A stretch of 44,612 nt of DNA. Origin: Desulfuromonadaceae bacterium (GTDB taxonomy: Bacteria; Desulfobacterota; Desulfuromonadia; Geobacterales; Pseudopelobacteraceae). Where the stretch lies: contig JAQUHA010000030.1 in NCBI GenBank assembly GCA_028683855.1, positions 1-44,612 on the forward strand, read 5' to 3'. The position numbers were made by a program, and so were the translations under genes. Numbering within the stretch: position 1 is the first letter of the stretch; the number at the start of each line of letters is the position of its first letter. Shown one piece after another: positions 34,888 to 44,612 of this stretch. The notes beneath the pieces were generated by a model that was not told the DNA's origin, did not search any database, and saw only the letters and a program-made list of their open reading frames with translations.

Positions 34888-37287
34888 ATGACTATTAAAA
34901 CAAAATTGACATTGAATGTTCTGCTGGTTTTTACCGTGGTATCTGCTGTTGCTCTAACCGGTTTTATGGGTATGAGCTTCATTAAAAGTAAGTTGTCTTA
35001 TCTCACTGAAAAAAGTACGCCGTTTCAGTTGAGAACAGTAGAGCTTCAGCGGGCTGTTCAGGCGACAACATCTGATCTGGTAAAAATAGCAGCTTCAGAT
35101 AACAGGGGGGAGTTCGATGCTTTAAGATCTGAAGCTGTAAAATCTCTGGATACATTGAAATCATCCCAAGAGGCGCTAGAGGCGATTACAAGTGAGAAAC
35201 ATACCGCATTTTCTGAACTTGAGAGCATATTAAACGAACTGACAACTGCTACAAGCAACCGCCTTACTGCCGCAGACGAGGCAGAAGAGGCGAACAAACT
35301 GGTTCGTGAACGGCTCGCTGAAACATCACGGCGATTAAGAGAGCTTGATCATAATATCAAACTGCTACAGGAGAACCGTTCTACAGCTTTCGCGAACTCA
35401 ACTGAAGAAAAAGATACAATAATGTACAAGGTTCGCAGCCTTGAGATGCTTAAAACATCTTTAAAAGAACTTAAACTCGCTATTGTTGTGTCTACTCAGA
35501 AAAATGGTCGTAATAACATAGTTAAAGTTGCCGGAAAGTCTGCCCAGAACAGTTTTATTCGTGGAAATCCAAAATATTTGAACGAAGTTAATAAAATTAT
35601 TAAGATAGCTGAAGAGGCGAGCGGCGCCGCTGCGCCTGAGATGGTATCTGCCAGAATTAAAGAGCTTAATATCATTCTTGATGAACTGACTGAAAATATT
35701 AATGATGACGCTGATAAGCTTGATGACGAATATAATCTTATTGACGGACGTTTGGGGGGGTACAAAAGTCAGGCTAAAATTGCAATTACTTCGATGTCAA
35801 ACAATTCTGATCTTGTATCAACAGGGATTTATGTTGGGCAGCTTATCGACAGACTGTTTATGAGTCAGACAGTTGAAGAGTTGGAGTCAAGAAGTACTGA
35901 AATAAAAACCACTTTTAATTCAATAACAAAACTCGAGAAGCAGCTTAAAGATTCTTTGAAAAATGTAAAGGCTTCAATGGAGTTGAAACTTCTTTCAACG
36001 GCAACTTCTTCATTGAAAAGTACAGAGGAAATTCTCTTCTCGAAAGACGGCATTCTCACTAAGTTAAAAAGGGCGCTTGAGATGCGTGCTCAAGCTGATA
36101 TTGTTTCAAAAAAGCTCCGTACTACGGTAGGTTCACAGATGGAGCAGGGTAAACAGACTATATCATCAGCCCAGGGTGAACAGGAAAAATCTATTGCTGC
36201 TGTTAACAGAATTGTCCATTTCAGTATGTCGGTCATCGTTATCATAAGCATTACATCCATTGCCGCCGGTATCCTTTTCGGAGTCTGGATTTATCGCTCT
36301 GTCGCCAGTCAGTTAAAACAGCTTCTGAGCAGTACCGAGTCGGTTTCAAAAGGCGATCTGAGTAATTCTGTTCTGATTAAATCAAATGATGAAGTTGGCA
36401 ATGTACTTATATCTGTTGACGAAATGGTTCTGAATCTCCGCCGTATTGCCGGTGATATACATGGTGTAACAGATAATCTATCCAGCAGTTCGGAAGAGTT
36501 GAATTCTACTGCAACTGCTCTTGAAGATGGAAGCTCTAAGCAGAATATTCAGATAGATCAGGCTGTTACTGCAATGAATGAAATGAATCAGACTACTCAG
36601 GATGTTGCCAGAAACTCCTCTGAAACTTCGGATGCTGCCGCATTGATGAGGCAGCTTGCACAGCATGGCAGAGAGTCTATGCTTTCAACCATAGAAGAGA
36701 TGAATATATTTTCTGAAAAGGTTGCTGAGTCTGCGGAACAGATAAACTCCCTTACTGAAGAGTCACAGCAGATTGGTGATGTTGTAGAGCTTATAAAGGA
36801 TATAGCCGACCAGACTAATCTTCTCGCGCTTAATGCCGCTATAGAGGCGGCAAGAGCCGGTGAAAGCGGGCGTGGTTTTGCTGTGGTTGCAGACAGTGTT
36901 CGCGGGTTGGCTGAGAGAACAACCGAAGGTACTTCTGACATTGCGCAGCTCATTCACAAAATCCAGGTGAGTGTTAATAATTCAATAAAGACAAACGAAT
37001 CAGAGCGGTCTTCTATGAAAGTTGTACTTGAAAATATTCATCGGACGCTCTCTTCAATTGATGAAATAGTTGTTTGCGTAGATAGGGTTAGTGATATGGT
37101 ACGGCAGATTGCAGTTGCATCTGAACAGCAGTCTTCTACAAGTGAGGAGATAAATCGAAATATGGTAGCGATATCAGAGGTGACGCGTGAAGTCTCGACC
37201 TGTTGCAGCAATATCAAAAGTTCTGCATCCAGCCTCTCGCGTCTTGCCGGTGATCTTAAAATATCTGCTTCATGGTTCAGGATATAG
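34888..37287 (+). CDS. Methyl-accepting chemotaxis protein with large periplasmic helical domain
   Basis: A 799-residue receptor, much longer than the usual 530-560. Span 1 about 9-31, then about 410 residues of charged, almost entirely helical periplasmic domain (about 33-443), span 2 about 446-470, HAMP about 471-525 and signalling domain with tip around 640-678 ([19 protein letters not shown]). It ends in SASWFRI without a tethering pentapeptide. It lies 30 bases after the triple-receiver kinase and 69 before the binding-protein gene, so it may share an operon with either. Contains a 7-G tract at 35754-35760. The ribosome site is weak (GAGAGG, 13 bases upstream). Confidence 0.93.
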   Translation: MTIKTKLTLNVLLVFTVVSAVALTGFMGMSFIKSKLSYLTEKSTPFQLRTVELQRAVQATTSDLVKIAASDNRGEFDALRSEAVKSLDTLKSSQEALEAITSEKHTAFSELESILNELTTATSNRLTAADEAEEANKLVRERLAETSRRLRELDHNIKLLQENRSTAFANSTEEKDTIMYKVRSLEMLKTSLKELKLAIVVSTQKNGRNNIVKVAGKSAQNSFIRGNPKYLNEVNKIIKIAEEASGAAAPEMVSARIKELNIILDELTENINDDADKLDDEYNLIDGRLGGYKSQAKIAITSMSNNSDLVSTGIYVGQLIDRLFMSQTVEELESRSTEIKTTFNSITKLEKQLKDSLKNVKASMELKLLSTATSSLKSTEEILFSKDGILTKLKRALEMRAQADIVSKKLRTTVGSQMEQGKQTISSAQGEQEKSIAAVNRIVHFSMSVIVIISITSIAAGILFGVWIYRSVASQLKQLLSSTESVSKGDLSNSVLIKSNDEVGNVLISVDEMVLNLRRIAGDIHGVTDNLSSSSEELNSTATALEDGSSKQNIQIDQAVTAMNEMNQTTQDVARNSSETSDAAALMRQLAQHGRESMLSTIEEMNIFSEKVAESAEQINSLTEESQQIGDVVELIKDIADQTNLLALNAAIEAARAGESGRGFAVVADSVRGLAERTTEGTSDIAQLIHKIQVSVNNSIKTNESERSSMKVVLENIHRTLSSIDEIVVCVDRVSDMVRQIAVASEQQSSTSEEINRNMVAISEVTREVSTCCSNIKSSASSLSRLAGDLKISASWFRI

Positions 37288-37356
37288 CGTAAAACTTACT
37301 TCAAATTCTGGTTATACCGGTTAAAAGTTAAAAATATTATAAGGAAAGGGTAAGAG

Positions 37357-37809
37357 ATGAAAAAACGTCTTTACACACTCTGTTTTATGTCTGCGGTATA
37401 TCTCGCTATGCTACTGCCTGCTTCGTTAATATTCGCCGCTGATTTTGCTTTAGTGGCAAATAAAGATGTACCGTTTAATGCAGTGAGTAAGACAGATGCC
37501 AAGGCTATTTTTCTTGGTAATAAAACAAGATGGGATGACGGTAAGCCTATCAGGATTGCTATTCTGGAGGGTGGAGGGGCTTCCAGGACGTTTCTGGAGA
37601 GAGTAATAAATAAGACACCTTCACAATTTGAATTACATTGGAAAAAACTTCTGTTTACCGGCAAGGCGGTTTCGCCGAAAACATTTGACGATGCTCTCAA
37701 TCTTCTTCAGTTTGTTGCGGGCACTTCAGGAGCGGTAGGTTTTGTAGGTGCTGAAGAAGCCGAAAGTTCTGTCAAAAAAATATCCATTAAACAGGAGAGC
37801 TCTAAATGA
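37357..37809 (+). CDS. Periplasmic PstS-like (phosphate/oxyanion-type) binding protein, short form
   Basis: A 150-residue exported protein with signal peptide about 1-27 (cleavage after IFA). The mature part (DVPFNAVSKTDAKAIFLGNK, then W-x-DG-x-PI, SRTFLE, F-x-x-HW and GAVGFVG) has the order of motifs seen in short single-domain relatives of phosphate-binding PstS. No permease genes accompany it, so a sensory or porin-associated role fits better than ABC import. It overlaps the porin gene by 4 bases (ATGA). The actual ligand is unknown; phosphate is only the family default. Confidence 0.85.
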   Translation: MKKRLYTLCFMSAVYLAMLLPASLIFAADFALVANKDVPFNAVSKTDAKAIFLGNKTRWDDGKPIRIAILEGGGASRTFLERVINKTPSQFELHWKKLLFTGKAVSPKTFDDALNLLQFVAGTSGAVGFVGAEEAESSVKKISIKQESSK

Positions 37810-39059
37810 AGATAAATATATATAAGTATCTGGTCTGTTCGATTATTTTTGGTTTGTCGGCGCAAGCATACGCGCTTGATCTAGCCGGAGTTGACATACA
37901 CGGCTTTGCTTCCCAGGGTTTTGTTAAGACGATCAATCAGGAGAGTTTTATTGCGGATAACAGCGGTGAAGGTTCACTTAACTTCAACGAGTTCGGTATT
38001 AATTTTTCAAAACAGGTTACTTCCGATCTCCATTTAGGGATGCAGCTTTTCGCTCAGGATCGTGGAAATTACGGTAAAGATAAACTATCCCTCGATTGGG
38101 CATACGGTGATTACAGGTTTGAAGACTGGCTTGGATTTCGTGCCGGTAAGATTAAAAATCCTATAGGTCTTTATAATGAGACGCGCGATACTGACTCGTT
38201 AAGAACCTCTATTCTGCTGCCGCAAGGTGTATATGCCGATGCTCAAAGGGATAATGCCATCGCGCTGACCGGAGCGGGAATATACGGTGCTGTTCCTGCC
38301 GGTGCTGCCGGTGCGCTGGAGTACCAGATACAAGTTGGTGTTCTGCCAATAGAAACGGACGGCGGTTCAGCAGAGCAGATGAAATATAAGATAAATGCGA
38401 CAGGGGTTGGAAATGCTGATGTCACAGATGCAGGTTCATCAACCACTCTGCTTCACCACCTTGAATGGCAGCCTCCGGTTGACGGATTAAGGCTGGCTGC
38501 AATGGCTATTCATACAAAAATCAATTTTCAGGTAGAGGATTCCGTACCGGTTGGAATGGTGACTTTAAATCCTGTTCCACCTGCTGTTGCCGGAGCCAAG
38601 GCTGTTATCTACGCCCCACGCATTACCAAAATTAAAAATGACAACCTGAACAAGTATGTGCTTTCAGCCGAATACACCTGGAGAGATCTGATTCTTTCCG
38701 CTGAGTATCTAAGGCAGAATTTCGATGCGAACTCTACGTCGACTGTCTATAAGAGCGTTCAGGGGATTTCCAACAGTAAAACCGTCCAGACAAAGAGAGA
38801 TTCGTGGTATGTCGGGGCAACCTACCGGATAAATGATCTGCTTGAACTTGGAACGTATTACAATGAGTTTTATGGAATGCGCGATGCCAGAAGTTCGCAC
38901 TACCAGAAGGATACGGCTTTTTCTGTACGGATAGATCCGATGAAGAACCTTGTATTAAAACTGGAAGGTCATTATGTAAAAGGTACAGAGCTGCTTTTGA
39001 CACCTTTTAATACTGATCCATGGTACATATTTGCCACAAAAGTGACTTACAGCTTTTAG
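37806..39059 (+). CDS. Outer-membrane beta-barrel porin
   Basis: A 417-residue protein with a signal peptide about 1-24 (AQAYA|LDL) and alternating aromatic/polar strands throughout. The last residues, KVTYSF, end in Phe as required for BAM-dependent insertion. The start of the mature chain (GVDIHGFASQGF) and the R-x-GKIKNPIGLYNETRD stretch (about 117-131) are typical of general or anion-type porins of proteobacteria. No cysteines or heme motifs. Co-translated with the binding protein before it and 18 bases before the sensor gene, it may admit the ligand that the system detects. Confidence 0.88.
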   Translation: MKINIYKYLVCSIIFGLSAQAYALDLAGVDIHGFASQGFVKTINQESFIADNSGEGSLNFNEFGINFSKQVTSDLHLGMQLFAQDRGNYGKDKLSLDWAYGDYRFEDWLGFRAGKIKNPIGLYNETRDTDSLRTSILLPQGVYADAQRDNAIALTGAGIYGAVPAGAAGALEYQIQVGVLPIETDGGSAEQMKYKINATGVGNADVTDAGSSTTLLHHLEWQPPVDGLRLAAMAIHTKINFQVEDSVPVGMVTLNPVPPAVAGAKAVIYAPRITKIKNDNLNKYVLSAEYTWRDLILSAEYLRQNFDANSTSTVYKSVQGISNSKTVQTKRDSWYVGATYRINDLLELGTYYNEFYGMRDARSSHYQKDTAFSVRIDPMKNLVLKLEGHYVKGTELLLTPFNTDPWYIFATKVTYSF

Positions 39060-39077
39060 AGAGGCGGAGCTAAAAGG

Positions 39078-40529
39078 ATGAATTTCTACTCCAATCTTAA
39101 AATAAGAAACAAGCTTATTCTCGGTTTTGCCACAGTTGTCCTTATGGCGGTAGCGCTTGGCGGTTTTGGCTATTTACAAATTCATAAATTAAACAATGCA
39201 GCAAATTTCCTCTTTGAGAGAGGGGTGAAGCCGGAGGAGTATATCGGCGATATTGCAGTTAATTTTGAACGCATGAGAATCAGCCTGCGCGATTTTGCAC
39301 AGGCAAAGGATCAGGTACAGCGTGACTATTATGAAGAGAGGGTTGAAAAATTCCATTCAAGGATAGAGGCTGCTGAGAAAAAACTTGAAGCGGTGCTACC
39401 GGATGATGAGTCTAAAAGATTGTTTTCGTTGATGAATAATGCACACTTAGAATACCATCCATTTTTTAATCAGGTGGTTAAGCTTTCTCAGCTTAAGAAA
39501 AGCGAGGAGGCGATAGCGTATCTGAAATCTGAAGATGTTGAGGCAACGGAAGGTTTCCAGATTGATACTATTGAAAACCTGCAGACTTATCTGGTTGAGA
39601 ATGCCGAAAAAATGTCAAATCTGAATACAGCTACTGCTATGATAACAGGCAGGGTTATGCTTACATTCGTTTTTGCGGCATTCATACTTGGTATTATAAT
39701 GACAATCCTTATAACGCGCAGTATCGGGAATCCTCTGCATAAGGTGCTTGAAGCTGTTCTTTCCCAGCAGAGGGTGGCTTTGGAGAAATCCAGACTTGTT
39801 GAAGCAATTGCCAATGGTGATCTTGATCAGGAGGTAATAATAACAACTCCGCTTGAAATTCCGGAAGCGAAAGTTGGAAAAGACGAAACAGGTATGCTTC
39901 TGAAGGCTATTATCGGGATGAGTCAGATTCAGTTTTCTCAAGATAAGGCTTTTGCAAGAATGACAGACTCTTTGCGTCAGAATCATGAGCAGGAACTTGA
40001 ATATCGCAAGCAGCAGGAGATATATCGAAAGGAAGAGACAATAAGGGATTGGTTCAAGAGCGGTCAGAACGAGCTGGGTACAATTCTGCGTGGTGATAAA
40101 ACCGGTGAACAGCTGTCTCAACAGTCTCTCTCGTTTTTAACAGAATATATAGGTGCTAGAGTCGGCGTTTTTTATCTTTTTGATTCTACTGACGTAACGC
40201 TTAAAATTGCTGCAGGTTATGCCTTGCCGAAGGGTAAGCTGCAGCTTGATCGGATTGAACTGGGTGAAGGTCTGGCTGGGCAGGCTGCTCAAGAGCGGAA
40301 GATGCTCTGTCTGAAGGATGCTCCTGCCGGCTATCTCCCGATCAGTTCAACTACCGGAGAGTCGGAATCTGCCAACATTGTGGCGCTGCCGCTTCTTTAC
40401 AATGATGCGTTGTTTGGCATAATTGAAATCGGTTCTTTCAAAAGCTTTACAGATAGTGAACTTGATTTTCTGCAGCAGTCTGCTGAAGGTATTGCTATTA
40501 CTTTAAGTGTTAACAGATTACGGGGATAA
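39078..40529 (+). CDS. Membrane sensor protein, 4-helix sensor-HAMP-GAF, no output domain
   Basis: A 483-residue paralogue of the first 480 residues of the kinase at 31147-34857 ([20 protein letters not shown] against MKFYSNLKIGKKLTLGFAAV, and similar to the GAF end). Span 1 about 13-36, periplasmic helices about 37-190, span 2 about 192-214, HAMP-like about 215-300, GAF about 335-478. It stops at the end of GAF, where the paralogue continues into coiled coil and kinase. The kinase gene begins 10 bases later, so sensor and kinase are made as separate chains. GGCGGAG precedes the ATG. Confidence 0.9.
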   Translation: MNFYSNLKIRNKLILGFATVVLMAVALGGFGYLQIHKLNNAANFLFERGVKPEEYIGDIAVNFERMRISLRDFAQAKDQVQRDYYEERVEKFHSRIEAAEKKLEAVLPDDESKRLFSLMNNAHLEYHPFFNQVVKLSQLKKSEEAIAYLKSEDVEATEGFQIDTIENLQTYLVENAEKMSNLNTATAMITGRVMLTFVFAAFILGIIMTILITRSIGNPLHKVLEAVLSQQRVALEKSRLVEAIANGDLDQEVIITTPLEIPEAKVGKDETGMLLKAIIGMSQIQFSQDKAFARMTDSLRQNHEQELEYRKQQEIYRKEETIRDWFKSGQNELGTILRGDKTGEQLSQQSLSFLTEYIGARVGVFYLFDSTDVTLKIAAGYALPKGKLQLDRIELGEGLAGQAAQERKMLCLKDAPAGYLPISSTTGESESANIVALPLLYNDALFGIIEIGSFKSFTDSELDFLQQSAEGIAITLSVNRLRG

Positions 40530-40539
40530 TAAACAAACC

Positions 40540-43251
40540 ATGTTGCCAACATCCATTCCAATCCTGCTGGTTGATGACAGGCCTGAAAACCTCTTATCGC
40601 TGGAAGAGCTTCTCTGTAACCGTGAGTATGAGCTTGTAAAGGCGAAGTGTGGCGTTGAAGCGCTCAGGCTTACTTTGAAGCAGGATTTTGCACTGATTCT
40701 TATGGATGTGCAGATGCCGGAAATGGATGGTTTTGAGACCGCTGAACTGATGCGGGCAAATTTAAAAACAAGGCATATTCCCATAATATTTGTAACAGCC
40801 GGGATGAAAGATCTACAGTTCCAGTTTAAAGGGTATGATGCCGGTGCCGTCGATTATCTGGCAAAACCGATTGAACCGCTGTTTCTTCAGAGCAAGGTAA
40901 GAATATTTGCAGAACTCTATAAACAGCGTCACGAATTGGAGCTTAACAAGAGGGAGCTCGAAAATATTAATGTTCTGCTTGCCCATGCCCGTGATGCGTC
41001 TGAGGCTGCAAATAAGGCAAAAGGGAGCTTTCTTGCTAATATGAGCCATGAAATACGCACACCGATGAATGCCATTATCGGAATGACACATCTGGCTCTA
41101 CAGACCAAACTTACTCCTAAACAGCGTGATTATCTTAATAAGGTAAACTTTGCGGCTGATTCTCTCCTCGGAATTATCAACGATATACTCGATTTTTCCA
41201 AAATTGAAGCCGGTCGGCTCGAAATGGAGCGTACAGACTTCTTTCTTGACGACGTGCTTAAAAAACTGGTTTCAATCATCTCGCCACAGCTTCAGGCAAA
41301 AAAGCTTGAGTTTCTGATTGACATCTCCTCCGAACTTTCAAATTCACTTCTTGGGGATCCTTTAAGAGTTGAGCAGATACTCCTGAATCTCCTGAGTAAT
41401 GCCGTAAAGTTCACAACTTCGGGTGAAATTCTTCTTTCAGTACAGCTGGTTGCTCAGAAAGAAAACATAGTCAGCATACGCTTCCTTGTCCGTGATACAG
41501 GAATTGGGATGACAGAGGAAGAGCAGTCCCGTCTTTTTACCCCTTTTACCCAGGCAGACACCAGTACAACGCGAAAGTATGGTGGAACAGGGCTTGGACT
41601 TGCTATATGCAGGCAGCTTGTGATGATGATGGGTGGGGGTGACATTCATGTTGAAAGTATCCCCTGTGTAGGGTCGGAATTCAGTTTTACTGTTGATTTT
41701 GTAATGAGTAATCTTCAGCCGGAGAGGGCTGTTATACCATCTAATGATGTTCGCGGAAAGAGAGTCCTTGTTATTGATGACAGTACTCTCTCATGTGAAA
41801 TTTTCTCAATACAGCTATCTTCGCTCAAATTTTCCGTTACTACAGTTGAGAATGCCACAGATGGTGTTTCTGAACTTATAAAGGCTGATAGCAGTGTGCC
41901 GTTTGATCTGGTGATAATTGACTGGGTCATGCCTGACATTGACGGCTTTGATGCGGCTAGAATGATAAAAAACCACCCCTCCATAAGACATAAACCCAAA
42001 ATTATAATTACAACTGGATATGGAACTGAGGATACGCCTGAACGTGTCCTGCATGATGGGTTGAACGGTTATCTCTGCAAGCCTGTTTCACTCTCGCAGC
42101 TGTTTGACAGCATAATGGGTGCGTTAGGTGTCGGTGCGCCTATCTCAGATAATATAAGGGCTGTAACTGATACTGTCGATTTGCTTTCAATCAGAGGGGG
42201 AACTGTACTTCTGGTTGAGGACAATGAATTTAACCAGCAGGTTGCTTCTGAACTGCTCCTCTCCGCAGGTCTTTGCGTTGATATAGCTGTTAATGGTCAG
42301 GATGCTCTGGAGAGGCTTTCAGCCAAGAGTTTCGACCTTGTTCTTATGGATGTTCAGATGCCGGTAATGGATGGGTTTGAAGCTACTCGTCGTATCCGCA
42401 GTAAACCGGAATTTGATCACCTTCCTGTTATTGCGGTAACGGCTCATGCCATGTCATCTGACTCTGAACGCTGCTTTGAAGCAGGCATGAACGACTACAT
42501 TTCAAAGCCTATTGATCCAGAGATATTATTTAAAATGATGATCAAGTGGATATCTCCGCGTACTGAAGGCGGCAGTAAAAACGCCACTCCGGTTAGCGGG
42601 ACGGGGAAAACGGTTGATAATGACAAAACTCCCTCACTTCCCCCCTCTCTCCCAGGTATAAATATTGAGAAGGGGCTGCAGTTCTGCAACTGCAACCCCT
42701 TATTATATCTTAAAATGCTTCATAAATTCAGGGACACCAAGCGTAATGAGTCAGAAGATGTGACGAACCTGCTGGCTGAGGGTGATCGAGAGGAGGCTCT
42801 CCGCAGAGTTCATGGTATGAAATCCATGTCTGGAACTCTTGGAGCCGCAGATTTGTCAGATGCTTCGCGGCATCTTGAGGATGCGATCCTGAAAGGCATG
42901 GATGATCAGCTTCCACAACTGCTTAAAAACTATACAGTTTCGCTTACTGAAGTTATTGAGGGGTTGACCTCTGCATTCAGAGAATCAGAAACTCTGGCGG
43001 ATGATTCATCGATTGAAGTAATAGATGATGCCAGAAGAGAGCGGCTGCTTGAGCTTCTGGAATGTTTAGTCTCTGCACTTGATACCGATATGGTGCAGGC
43101 AATCAAAATTGCCGGGGAGTTTGGAAACGAGCTCCGGAGTACTGCTCTGAAACATAAAAATGATGAAATTCAGCGCTATCTTGCAAGTTTTGACGTTGAT
43201 GCAGTTCATCAGTTGCTGCGCGAACTATCTGAAGTACTTACGGAGAGCTGA
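40540..43251 (+). CDS. Cytoplasmic hybrid histidine kinase, REC-HisKA-HATPase-REC-REC-HPt
   Basis: A 903-residue soluble phosphorelay protein. N-terminal receiver (D12/D13, D56, K109), coiled coil, HisKA with His170 (MSHEIRTP), HATPase_c (N283/N287, DTGIGM from 319, GGTGLGLAI from 348), receiver 2 (D461, K514), receiver 3 (D604, K656) and a C-terminal HPt domain with His758 in HGMKSMSG. It can run a full His-Asp-His-Asp relay. It has no sensor of its own; the sensor-only protein just upstream is the obvious partner, and the HD-GYP regulator 6 bases downstream the obvious recipient. I chose ATG 40540; a GTG at 40507 would overlap the sensor gene by 23 bases. Confidence 0.92.
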   Translation: MLPTSIPILLVDDRPENLLSLEELLCNREYELVKAKCGVEALRLTLKQDFALILMDVQMPEMDGFETAELMRANLKTRHIPIIFVTAGMKDLQFQFKGYDAGAVDYLAKPIEPLFLQSKVRIFAELYKQRHELELNKRELENINVLLAHARDASEAANKAKGSFLANMSHEIRTPMNAIIGMTHLALQTKLTPKQRDYLNKVNFAADSLLGIINDILDFSKIEAGRLEMERTDFFLDDVLKKLVSIISPQLQAKKLEFLIDISSELSNSLLGDPLRVEQILLNLLSNAVKFTTSGEILLSVQLVAQKENIVSIRFLVRDTGIGMTEEEQSRLFTPFTQADTSTTRKYGGTGLGLAICRQLVMMMGGGDIHVESIPCVGSEFSFTVDFVMSNLQPERAVIPSNDVRGKRVLVIDDSTLSCEIFSIQLSSLKFSVTTVENATDGVSELIKADSSVPFDLVIIDWVMPDIDGFDAARMIKNHPSIRHKPKIIITTGYGTEDTPERVLHDGLNGYLCKPVSLSQLFDSIMGALGVGAPISDNIRAVTDTVDLLSIRGGTVLLVEDNEFNQQVASELLLSAGLCVDIAVNGQDALERLSAKSFDLVLMDVQMPVMDGFEATRRIRSKPEFDHLPVIAVTAHAMSSDSERCFEAGMNDYISKPIDPEILFKMMIKWISPRTEGGSKNATPVSGTGKTVDNDKTPSLPPSLPGINIEKGLQFCNCNPLLYLKMLHKFRDTKRNESEDVTNLLAEGDREEALRRVHGMKSMSGTLGAADLSDASRHLEDAILKGMDDQLPQLLKNYTVSLTEVIEGLTSAFRESETLADDSSIEVIDDARRERLLELLECLVSALDTDMVQAIKIAGEFGNELRSTALKHKNDEIQRYLASFDVDAVHQLLRELSEVLTES

Positions 43252-43257
43252 AAAACC

Positions 43258-44343
43258 ATGGCAGAGCGAAAGCAGAAAATACTGATAGTGGATGACACCC
43301 CTGAAAATATAACAATTCTTATGGAGTTACTGTGTGATGAATATGCTGTGGTTGTAGCCTCAAACGGTCAGCGTGCTCTGCAGCTTGCCGGTTCCGAATC
43401 ACCCCCTGATCTTATTCTGCTTGACATAATGATGCCCGGCATGAGCGGATATGAAGTCTGCTCAAAACTTAAAGAGAATCCTTATACGGCTGATATACCA
43501 GTGGTATTTGTCACCGGACTTTCCGATGAGTCTGACGAACAGAGGGGGCTTGACCTCGGAGCGGTTGATTTTATTCTGAAACCTTTTTCGCCGTCACTTG
43601 TCAGGGCGCGTGTAAGAAATCACCTTGAACTGAAAAAACATAGGGATAATCTTGAACTTATCGTAGAAGAACGGACGCGGGAACTCATTCTTACCCAGGA
43701 CGCTACAATAGTTGGACTCGGAATTCTGGCAGAGTACAGGGATGTTGAAACAGGACTGCATCTAAGGCGCACTCAGCACTATGTCCGCCTGATTGCTGAA
43801 AAACTAAAGGAGCAGCCTAGCTACAGCGGCTATTTTAATACTCTTAACATGAGGCTGCTCTTTAACTCCGCCCCTCTGCATGATATCGGCAAGGTCGGGG
43901 TTCCAGACAGAATCCTTCTGAAACCAATCAAGCTTACAGCAGATGAATTTGAAACAATGAAGCTGCATACGATATTCGGACGGGATGTTATAAGTCGTAT
44001 TGAGGGGAATATGCACGACAACTCAGCTTCTGCATTTTTACGTTTTGCAGAAGAGCTTGCCCATACTCACCATGAACATTGGAACGGAACCGGATATCAT
44101 GGCATGAAAGGGGAGGAAATCCCTATTTCAGGCAGGCTTATGGCAATTGCGGATATTTATGATGCGCTTACAAGTTCTCGTATTTACAAGCCGGCGTACA
44201 GTCACGAAGAGGCGGTAAAAATAATTACCGAGGGTGACGGGAGAACAATGCCGGAACATTTTGATCCGGTTGTGCTTCAGGCTTTTGTAGGATTGGGGGA
44301 GGAGTTCTGCAGAATCTCTGAAAGCTATAGAGATGTGACTTGA
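43258..44343 (+). CDS. HD-GYP response regulator (cyclic-di-GMP phosphodiesterase type)
   Basis: A 361-residue regulator of the RpfG type. The receiver (1-125) has D12/D13, phospho-site D56, T86 and K108. The HD-GYP domain (about 145-345) retains H208-D209 in HDIGK, H237, H269, H271/H272 and D299, the residues that hold the metal centre. The GYP signature itself reads NGTGYHGMKG instead of DG-x-GYP-x-G, so substrate handling may differ. It would hydrolyse cyclic-di-GMP when phosphorylated by the hybrid kinase 6 bases upstream, linking the binding-protein/porin/sensor locus to attachment or motility. Confidence 0.92.
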   Translation: MAERKQKILIVDDTPENITILMELLCDEYAVVVASNGQRALQLAGSESPPDLILLDIMMPGMSGYEVCSKLKENPYTADIPVVFVTGLSDESDEQRGLDLGAVDFILKPFSPSLVRARVRNHLELKKHRDNLELIVEERTRELILTQDATIVGLGILAEYRDVETGLHLRRTQHYVRLIAEKLKEQPSYSGYFNTLNMRLLFNSAPLHDIGKVGVPDRILLKPIKLTADEFETMKLHTIFGRDVISRIEGNMHDNSASAFLRFAEELAHTHHEHWNGTGYHGMKGEEIPISGRLMAIADIYDALTSSRIYKPAYSHEEAVKIITEGDGRTMPEHFDPVVLQAFVGLGEEFCRISESYRDVT

Positions 44344-44400
44344 AACAGCTATAAAGAGGGAAGATCTCTGTTATTCGATTTAAAACTATATGGGAGTGTT

Positions 44401-44520
44401 ATGAAGTCAGAACATCCGGTAACGAGTCCGACTGTTTTAGCAGTTGATGACTCTGCAGACATACTGTCCATGATAAACGGACTCCTTATAATGCTTACGG
44501 TTTTTCGGACAGGTAGTTAA
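44401..44520 (+). pseudogene. Response regulator receiver truncated by an IS element
   Basis: ATG 44401 follows GGGAG and opens a receiver with TVLAVDDSADILSMINGLL, the usual first strand, acidic pair and helix. At residue 31 the sequence leaves the family and reads into the terminal sequence of an insertion element, ending at a TAA at 44518-44520 after 39 codons. The phospho-site and the rest are lost. It was probably the last gene of the binding-protein/kinase/HD-GYP operon, 57 bases after the HD-GYP gene. Confidence 0.75.
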
Positions 44521-44612
44521 GTTTGGTTTGCCCCTGATTACGGAGGTAATCTATGATGGCAAGCATGAGAACGAAACGCACATCCGAATTCAAGGCAAAG
44601 GTTGCTTTGGCT
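44492..44612 (+). mobile_element. Left end of an IS3-type insertion sequence (partial)
   Basis: The likely terminal repeat begins TGCTTACGGTTTTTCGGACA (5'-TG as in the IS3 family) exactly where the receiver gene loses homology, and a transposase orfA starts about 60 bases in. The right end lies outside the window, so the boundary is inferred from one side only. Confidence 0.65.
44553..44612 (+). CDS. IS3-family transposase OrfA, N-terminal fragment (runs off the edge)
   Basis: Twenty codons from ATG 44553 (GGAGG six bases upstream) reading MMASMRTKRTSEFKAKVALA. The R-T-x-EFKAKVALA motif opens the helix-turn-helix of IS3/IS911-type OrfA. The gene continues past the window end. Confidence 0.8.
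   Translation, partial: MMASMRTKRTSEFKAKVALA

Noticed and set aside
1-44612. CRISPR arrays, tRNA or rRNA genes
   Set aside because: No regularly spaced direct repeats and no cloverleaf or rRNA sequence recognised by eye.

Overview
The window reads as chromosome from a strictly anaerobic, cytochrome-rich Gram-negative bacterium, most like the Desulfuromonadales/Geobacter group of Desulfurobacterota. The basis is multiheme c-type cytochromes with a membrane b-type cytochrome, diheme periplasmic sensor domains, sigma-54 promoters with an NtrC-type activator, a double-cubane-cluster reductase with its ATP-dependent activator, and a very high density of hybrid histidine kinases and chemoreceptors. 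No rRNA, tRNA or taxonomic marker gene is present, so the assignment is an inference.

Layout. 1-8487 (+): three histidine kinases and two response regulators (PAS-PAS hybrid kinase; receiver with a Cys-rich tail; Cache hybrid kinase; multi-membrane-span Cache kinase with a LuxR-type regulator). 8508-12418 (-): a five-gene operon of heptaheme cytochrome, cytochrome b, nine-heme cytochrome, diheme sensor without a kinase, and a four-span membrane protein. 12643-14052 (+): an NtrC-family activator. 14153-17834 (-): double-cubane reductase activator, double-cubane reductase, and a histidine kinase carrying the same diheme sensor domain. 18143-19336: two paralogous small membrane proteins in convergent genes, each behind a good -24/-12 promoter, with two more small membrane proteins and a shared bidirectional terminator between them. 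19874-28591 (+): chemotaxis and signalling genes (HPt-like protein without its histidine, CheB, chemoreceptor, receiver, solute-binding-domain hybrid kinase, chemoreceptor, CheW). 28706-44343 (+): two more chemoreceptors, a second Cys-tailed receiver, a triple-receiver hybrid kinase, then a tight run of PstS-like binding protein, porin, sensor-only protein, hybrid kinase with HPt, and an HD-GYP regulator. At the right edge a receiver gene is cut by the left end of an IS3-type element.

How it may work together. The left-centre half looks like an electron-transfer module with redox or heme sensing: cytochromes pass electrons from the quinone pool, diheme sensors read periplasmic redox state or a small ligand, and a sigma-54 activator in the same block may drive the twin small membrane proteins. 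The right half is a sensory block joining chemotaxis, multi-step phosphorelay and cyclic-di-GMP turnover.

The points I find most interesting are: the convergent sigma-54 twin-protein locus beside the heme kinase and double-cubane reductase; a 10-C tract in the triple-receiver kinase where a slip in either direction gives an almost immediate stop between kinase and receivers; two further 9-G tracts in signalling genes; a phosphorelay sensor found fused in one place and split in another; and a heptaheme cytochrome with an EF-hand loop.
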